Positions 61,401-64,000 of a stretch of DNA of 64,000 bases are shown in pieces; position 1 is the stretch's first letter; each line of letters opens with the position of its first letter. This DNA is from Bacillus sp. 7884-1 (GTDB lineage Bacteria > Bacillota > Bacilli > Bacillales > Cytobacillaceae), in assembly GCF_002272245.1 (NCBI RefSeq), contig NZ_NPDD01000001.1, forward strand, positions 1 to 64,000. The letters run 5' to 3'. The position numbers were made by a program, and so were the translations under genes. The notes below the pieces were generated by a model. That model was not told the DNA's origin. It saw only the letters and a list, made by a program, of their open reading frames with translations, and searched no databases.

Positions 61401-62831
61401 TTATGGACTTAACTTTTTAATATTAAAATTATCCCATAGTAACGTCCAGTTTGACGGATATGGATACCCTAATGCCCAGTAACTGATTCCGCGAAGATTG
61501 AATTCTTTGGCCAAATTGAATTTCGCTTGGGCACTTCGTGCATCTTCAAACCAAACCTCATGCCCGCGTCCTTGTTCATCGACGTAGCGGAAAAATGGCG
61601 ATTGGGTTAGGGTGTCATATTGAATGGCTGCTCCGTATTTTACAGCACGGGCAACAGCTTCCTGGGTACTGAATGTTTCAGCCTCTTGACCTTGAACATG
61701 TGGAAGAAGCCAATCTCGAGCATAAATTTGAAATCCTAAAAATATTTTATCTGCTGGCATGACGGACAGCGCATATTCTACGACACGTCTCATCTGGTTA
61801 ACAGGCGAAATCGCCTGGGGCGGACCAAGCCGGTATCCCCACTCATAGGTCATGAGCACAACAAAATCTGCAATCCGGCCATGTGCCTCATAATCATGTG
61901 CCTCATATAACAGACCGGCTTGAGTCGCACTCACTTTTGGGGCCACTGCGGTTGAAACAAAATAGCCTCTTGGATGAAGTCGGTCAACGGTCATCTGAAG
62001 AAATTGATTGTAATTCACCCGATCGGCCGGTAATACATTTTCAAAATCAATGTTTACTCCCTGATATCCTTTTTCCTCCATAATCCGAAGTATATTGGTA
62101 ATAACTCTTTCTCGTAATTCCGGACTATCCAAAATGGTATGGGCTAAATTGGAGCCGGCTGCCGTTGAGGTGAAGTTTGTAATCGACATCATTGGTACGA
62201 CGTTTTCTTCTATGGCAGCTTGAATCATTAAATCATCCCGTACTGGCTGCAAGTCCCCGTTCTCATTAATAAGGTAGGCAAAAGGACTTGCATACGTAAG
62301 AAAGTCGCCAAGTTCATGTATGGTCTCGGCACCTGAAGCGTCTGCTTGATAGGAATATGCATTTACTTCAATGGTTGGTTTCTGCACGGGAATTCTTAGT
62401 TGTAAACCGGGGTAAATAAGGTTTGGATTTTGTATTTGGTTCTCGTTAATTAGAGCTTGAACACTGACTCCGTACCTGTTCGCCACTTGCCATAATGTTT
62501 CTCCAGGCTGGATAACGTGGATTCTTGACGGGATCAATAGTCGGGTCCCCGGATATAAAACATTCGGATTTGTTATTTGATTTGCTTGGATAATCGAATT
62601 AATACTCACACCATATTGCTGCGAAATGGACCATAACGTTTCACCGCTTTTTATGACATGCCAAGTACCGGGGACAGGTATCACTAACGATTGTCCAATC
62701 ACCAGTTGGTTTGGGTTTTGAAGGCCGTTGCCTTCGATAATTCCATTCATACTTACATTATAACGATTGGCAATTTGCCAAAGCGTTTCTCCGCTTCGGA
62801 CAACATGTAAAAAGCAAATTATCGCCTCCAA
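61401..62831 (-). CDS. LysM/GH18 spore-cortex-type glucosaminidase (YaaH/SleL family)
   Basis: About 470 residues. Three LysM repeats (HVVRSGETLWQIANRYNV, HVIKSGETLWSISQQYGV, HVIQPGETLWQVANRYGV), each ending in a PG..L.IP strand, are followed by a GH18 barrel with catalytic YQGVNIDFENV and LMTYEWGY. SleL/YaaH proteins hydrolyse cortex muramic-lactam peptidoglycan during germination and usually carry two LysM. The frame opens at TTG 62831, but GGAGG overlaps that codon; the site is best spaced for an in-frame ATT at 62819, so an unusual start is possible. Confidence 0.88.
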   Translation of the reverse strand: MEAIICFLHVVRSGETLWQIANRYNVSMNGIIEGNGLQNPNQLVIGQSLVIPVPGTWHVIKSGETLWSISQQYGVSINSIIQANQITNPNVLYPGTRLLIPSRIHVIQPGETLWQVANRYGVSVQALINENQIQNPNLIYPGLQLRIPVQKPTIEVNAYSYQADASGAETIHELGDFLTYASPFAYLINENGDLQPVRDDLMIQAAIEENVVPMMSITNFTSTAAGSNLAHTILDSPELRERVITNILRIMEEKGYQGVNIDFENVLPADRVNYNQFLQMTVDRLHPRGYFVSTAVAPKVSATQAGLLYEAHDYEAHGRIADFVVLMTYEWGYRLGPPQAISPVNQMRRVVEYALSVMPADKIFLGFQIYARDWLLPHVQGQEAETFSTQEAVARAVKYGAAIQYDTLTQSPFFRYVDEQGRGHEVWFEDARSAQAKFNLAKEFNLRGISYWALGYPYPSNWTLLWDNFNIKKLSP

Positions 62832-62914
62832 TATTTTTTCATGAGTATTGTACTATATGTAGGCAAAGATCATTGTGTCATCTGTCTAGATAAAGATGTT
62901 TTCGATAGGAGGTT

Positions 62915-63043
62915 ATGAATGAAAGAGTTACAAAAAAGACAGCTACAGAGGCTCCAGAGATATTGTTTTCTTCCATTGTTCTATGGATAATGCTCTTAAT
63001 GTTTTCTAGTGATGAAGTAAATAGCTCCTTGTTGCTAGAATAG
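62915..63043 (+). CDS. possible 42-residue membrane peptide
   Basis: ATG 62915 encodes MNERVTKKTATEAPE, then a hydrophobic ILFSSIVLWIMLLMF and an acidic end. AGGAGG is only two bases upstream. A competing ATG at 62919 in another frame (MKELQKRQLQRLQRYC) has better spacing. One of the two may be expressed. The rest of this 560-bp gap holds only the repeat below. Confidence 0.3.
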   Translation: MNERVTKKTATEAPEILFSSIVLWIMLLMFSSDEVNSSLLLE

Positions 63044-63154
63044 GAAATTCCTTCTTGAAGGTTTTTCTAGTAAATTTTGAAAAATAAGCAGGCAGGTATG
63101 ATATGAATGTTAGTGAAAAAAGGGGAATTTTAGGTGGATAATGTGTAACTATTT

Positions 63155-63275
63155 ATCGACAAAAATTTTTATTAAAAAAAGATAAAAGTCCTTTGATCCA
63201 AAGGGTTTGTAGTAGTTTTAATCAAACGATTAGTTAGGAAGAAATCAGTCAGAGTTTGCCGAATTTTTGACTATT
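63155..63275. repeat. dispersed intergenic repeat (copy 2)
   Basis: Counterpart of 52882-52990: TCGACAAAAATTTT, then AAGTCCTTTGATCCAAAGG (a small hairpin in this copy), then TTTTAATCAAACGATTAGTT and TTGCCGAA. Confidence 0.4.
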
Positions 63276-63394
63276 GATAATGTTCATACTTATTTTTCCA
63301 ATATTTATAGTAAAATTGTATTGTGAACCAATTTAAGCTTATAAAAATATGAAAATGCACTATTTTTTATCTAATAAATGAGGATGATGATAAA

Positions 63395-64000
63395 GTGAAA
63401 TATAAAGGCAGGATCATTACATTTTTATTAGTTTTCTTCATTAATCTACTCTATACAGCTTTTTATTTTTTAAGAGATGGTTATATAGACTTGATTGAGT
63501 ACATTGGATATCCAATATTGCTTCCACTTGCTTGGTGGTTTGGCAAGCAATACGATAAAGCAAAGTATTATTCAGAGAAGGATCCTTTAACTGGAATTTA
63601 TAATAGAAGATATGTTGAGTCTGCATTTACTACGATTAAATCTAGGTTAGAACAAACTCGCCAGAGCGGTGCTGTTCTACTTCTCGACGTAAATGACTTT
63701 AAATTGGTCAATGATCATTTGGGACATAAAATGGGGGATGAATATTTACTTCTGATTACGAATCAATTGAAGAGAAGTGTAAGGAAAACGGATATTGTAG
63801 CCCGTTGGGGAGGAGATGAATTCCTCATTCTATCGCCTGATATTCAAAAAAAGGAAGATTTGGACCAAATGCTTGAGCGAATCCATCAAAATTTGAAACA
63901 GCTGTCCTTCAATGATGTGAAAATAAGTGTTTCAATCGGCTCAGCCCTCTACCCTAAGCATGGAAAGTGCCTTGATGACCTATTAAAAGTGGCTGATAAA
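63395..64000 (+). CDS. GGDEF diguanylate cyclase, 3' end beyond the window
   Basis: The frame starts at GTG 63395 with GAGG about ten bases before it, and 202 codons are visible. Two N-terminal membrane segments (IITFLLVFFINLLYTAFYF and YIGYPILLPLAWWFG) are followed by KDPLTGIYNRRY, LLLDVNDFKLVNDHLGHKMG, the active-site loop RWGGDEFLIL and VSIGSALYPKHG. It should make cyclic di-GMP. No RxxD inhibitory site is obvious before GGDEF. Truncated only by the end of the window. Confidence 0.9.
   Translation, partial: MKYKGRIITFLLVFFINLLYTAFYFLRDGYIDLIEYIGYPILLPLAWWFGKQYDKAKYYSEKDPLTGIYNRRYVESAFTTIKSRLEQTRQSGAVLLLDVNDFKLVNDHLGHKMGDEYLLLITNQLKRSVRKTDIVARWGGDEFLILSPDIQKKEDLDQMLERIHQNLKQLSFNDVKISVSIGSALYPKHGKCLDDLLKVADK

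Noticed and set aside
1-64000. Search for CRISPR arrays, transposases, phage integrases and replication origins.
   Set aside because: No regular spacer-repeat array, DDE or tyrosine-recombinase gene, inverted-repeat-bounded insertion sequence or DnaA-box cluster was seen.

Overview
The window looks like the chromosome of an AT-rich, spore-forming Bacillaceae bacterium (Bacillus, Neobacillus or Peribacillus type). The basis is strong AGGAGG-type ribosome sites, TTG and GTG starts, a LysM/GH18 spore-cortex-type glycosidase, a Spo0E-like peptide, YpuA, a YvrJ peptide, an intracellular subtilisin, and PerR-, CcpA- and LacI-type sites. No phage integrase, transposase or CRISPR array was seen. It is rich in decayed genes: a tRNA-Tyr half, an AhpF tail, a luciferase-type monooxygenase head, an Isp tail, a creatininase, a NorB-like pump, a DUF2207 protein, a DegV protein and a frameshifted toxin.

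Region 1 (1-2.6 kb): tRNA-Phe, a broken tRNA-Tyr, an intracellular serine protease, a VOC protein, and small duplicated tails of genes found intact elsewhere in the window.

Region 2 (2.6-23.1 kb) is the centrepiece, an aromatic catabolism island on the + strand. The upper part has an acyl-CoA-dehydrogenase-fold flavin monooxygenase (strikingly GC-rich, so probably recently acquired), a V4R/PucR-type aromatic sensor, a flavin reductase, a Rieske oxygenase, an M19-like hydrolase, an SDR, an IacB-like small protein, an amidase, an opine-type dehydrogenase, a 3-hydroxyacyl-CoA dehydrogenase and an MHS-type transporter. The lower part is a catechol ortho-cleavage (3-oxoadipate) pathway: catA, an enol-lactonase-type hydrolase, a carboxymuconolactone-decarboxylase-family protein, pcaI, pcaJ, catB, pcaF and an AraC regulator. 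The gene content resembles the proteobacterial indole-3-acetic acid (iac) pathway, which ends at catechol. A 26-bp motif shared upstream of both parts suggests joint control.

Region 3 (23.6-35.5 kb): a YknW/YknX-like pair without YknYZ, YpuA, a MurF-like/CapA pair, ahpCF behind a PerR-type box, a DUF2238 protein, two small ORFs, a methyltransferase, a phosphoesterase, then duplicated remnants and a deleted creatininase.

Region 4 (35.5-46 kb): a TetR/DHA2 pump pair with three operators, a GNAT enzyme, a NorB-like pseudogene with an M20 amidohydrolase, a polar amino-acid ABC transporter, a HIT protein and a class V aminotransferase.

Region 5 (46-53 kb) is accessory: a DUF2207 pseudogene, a PD-(D/E)XK nuclease with an overlapping partner, small membrane proteins, a LOG-family enzyme, a two-gene toxin-antitoxin-like module whose toxin carries an 11-C tract, and a decayed degV.

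Region 6 (53-58.8 kb): a sugar-acid regulon resembling the 2-ketogluconate kguEKT/ptxS system, but with a hexulose-phosphate synthase/isomerase pair where a KguD reductase would be expected. Both promoters carry the same tandem operator.

Region 7 (58.9-64 kb): a methyltransferase with a coupled short ORF, YvrJ, a Spo0E-like peptide, DoxX, the LysM/GH18 enzyme and a GGDEF protein cut by the window end.
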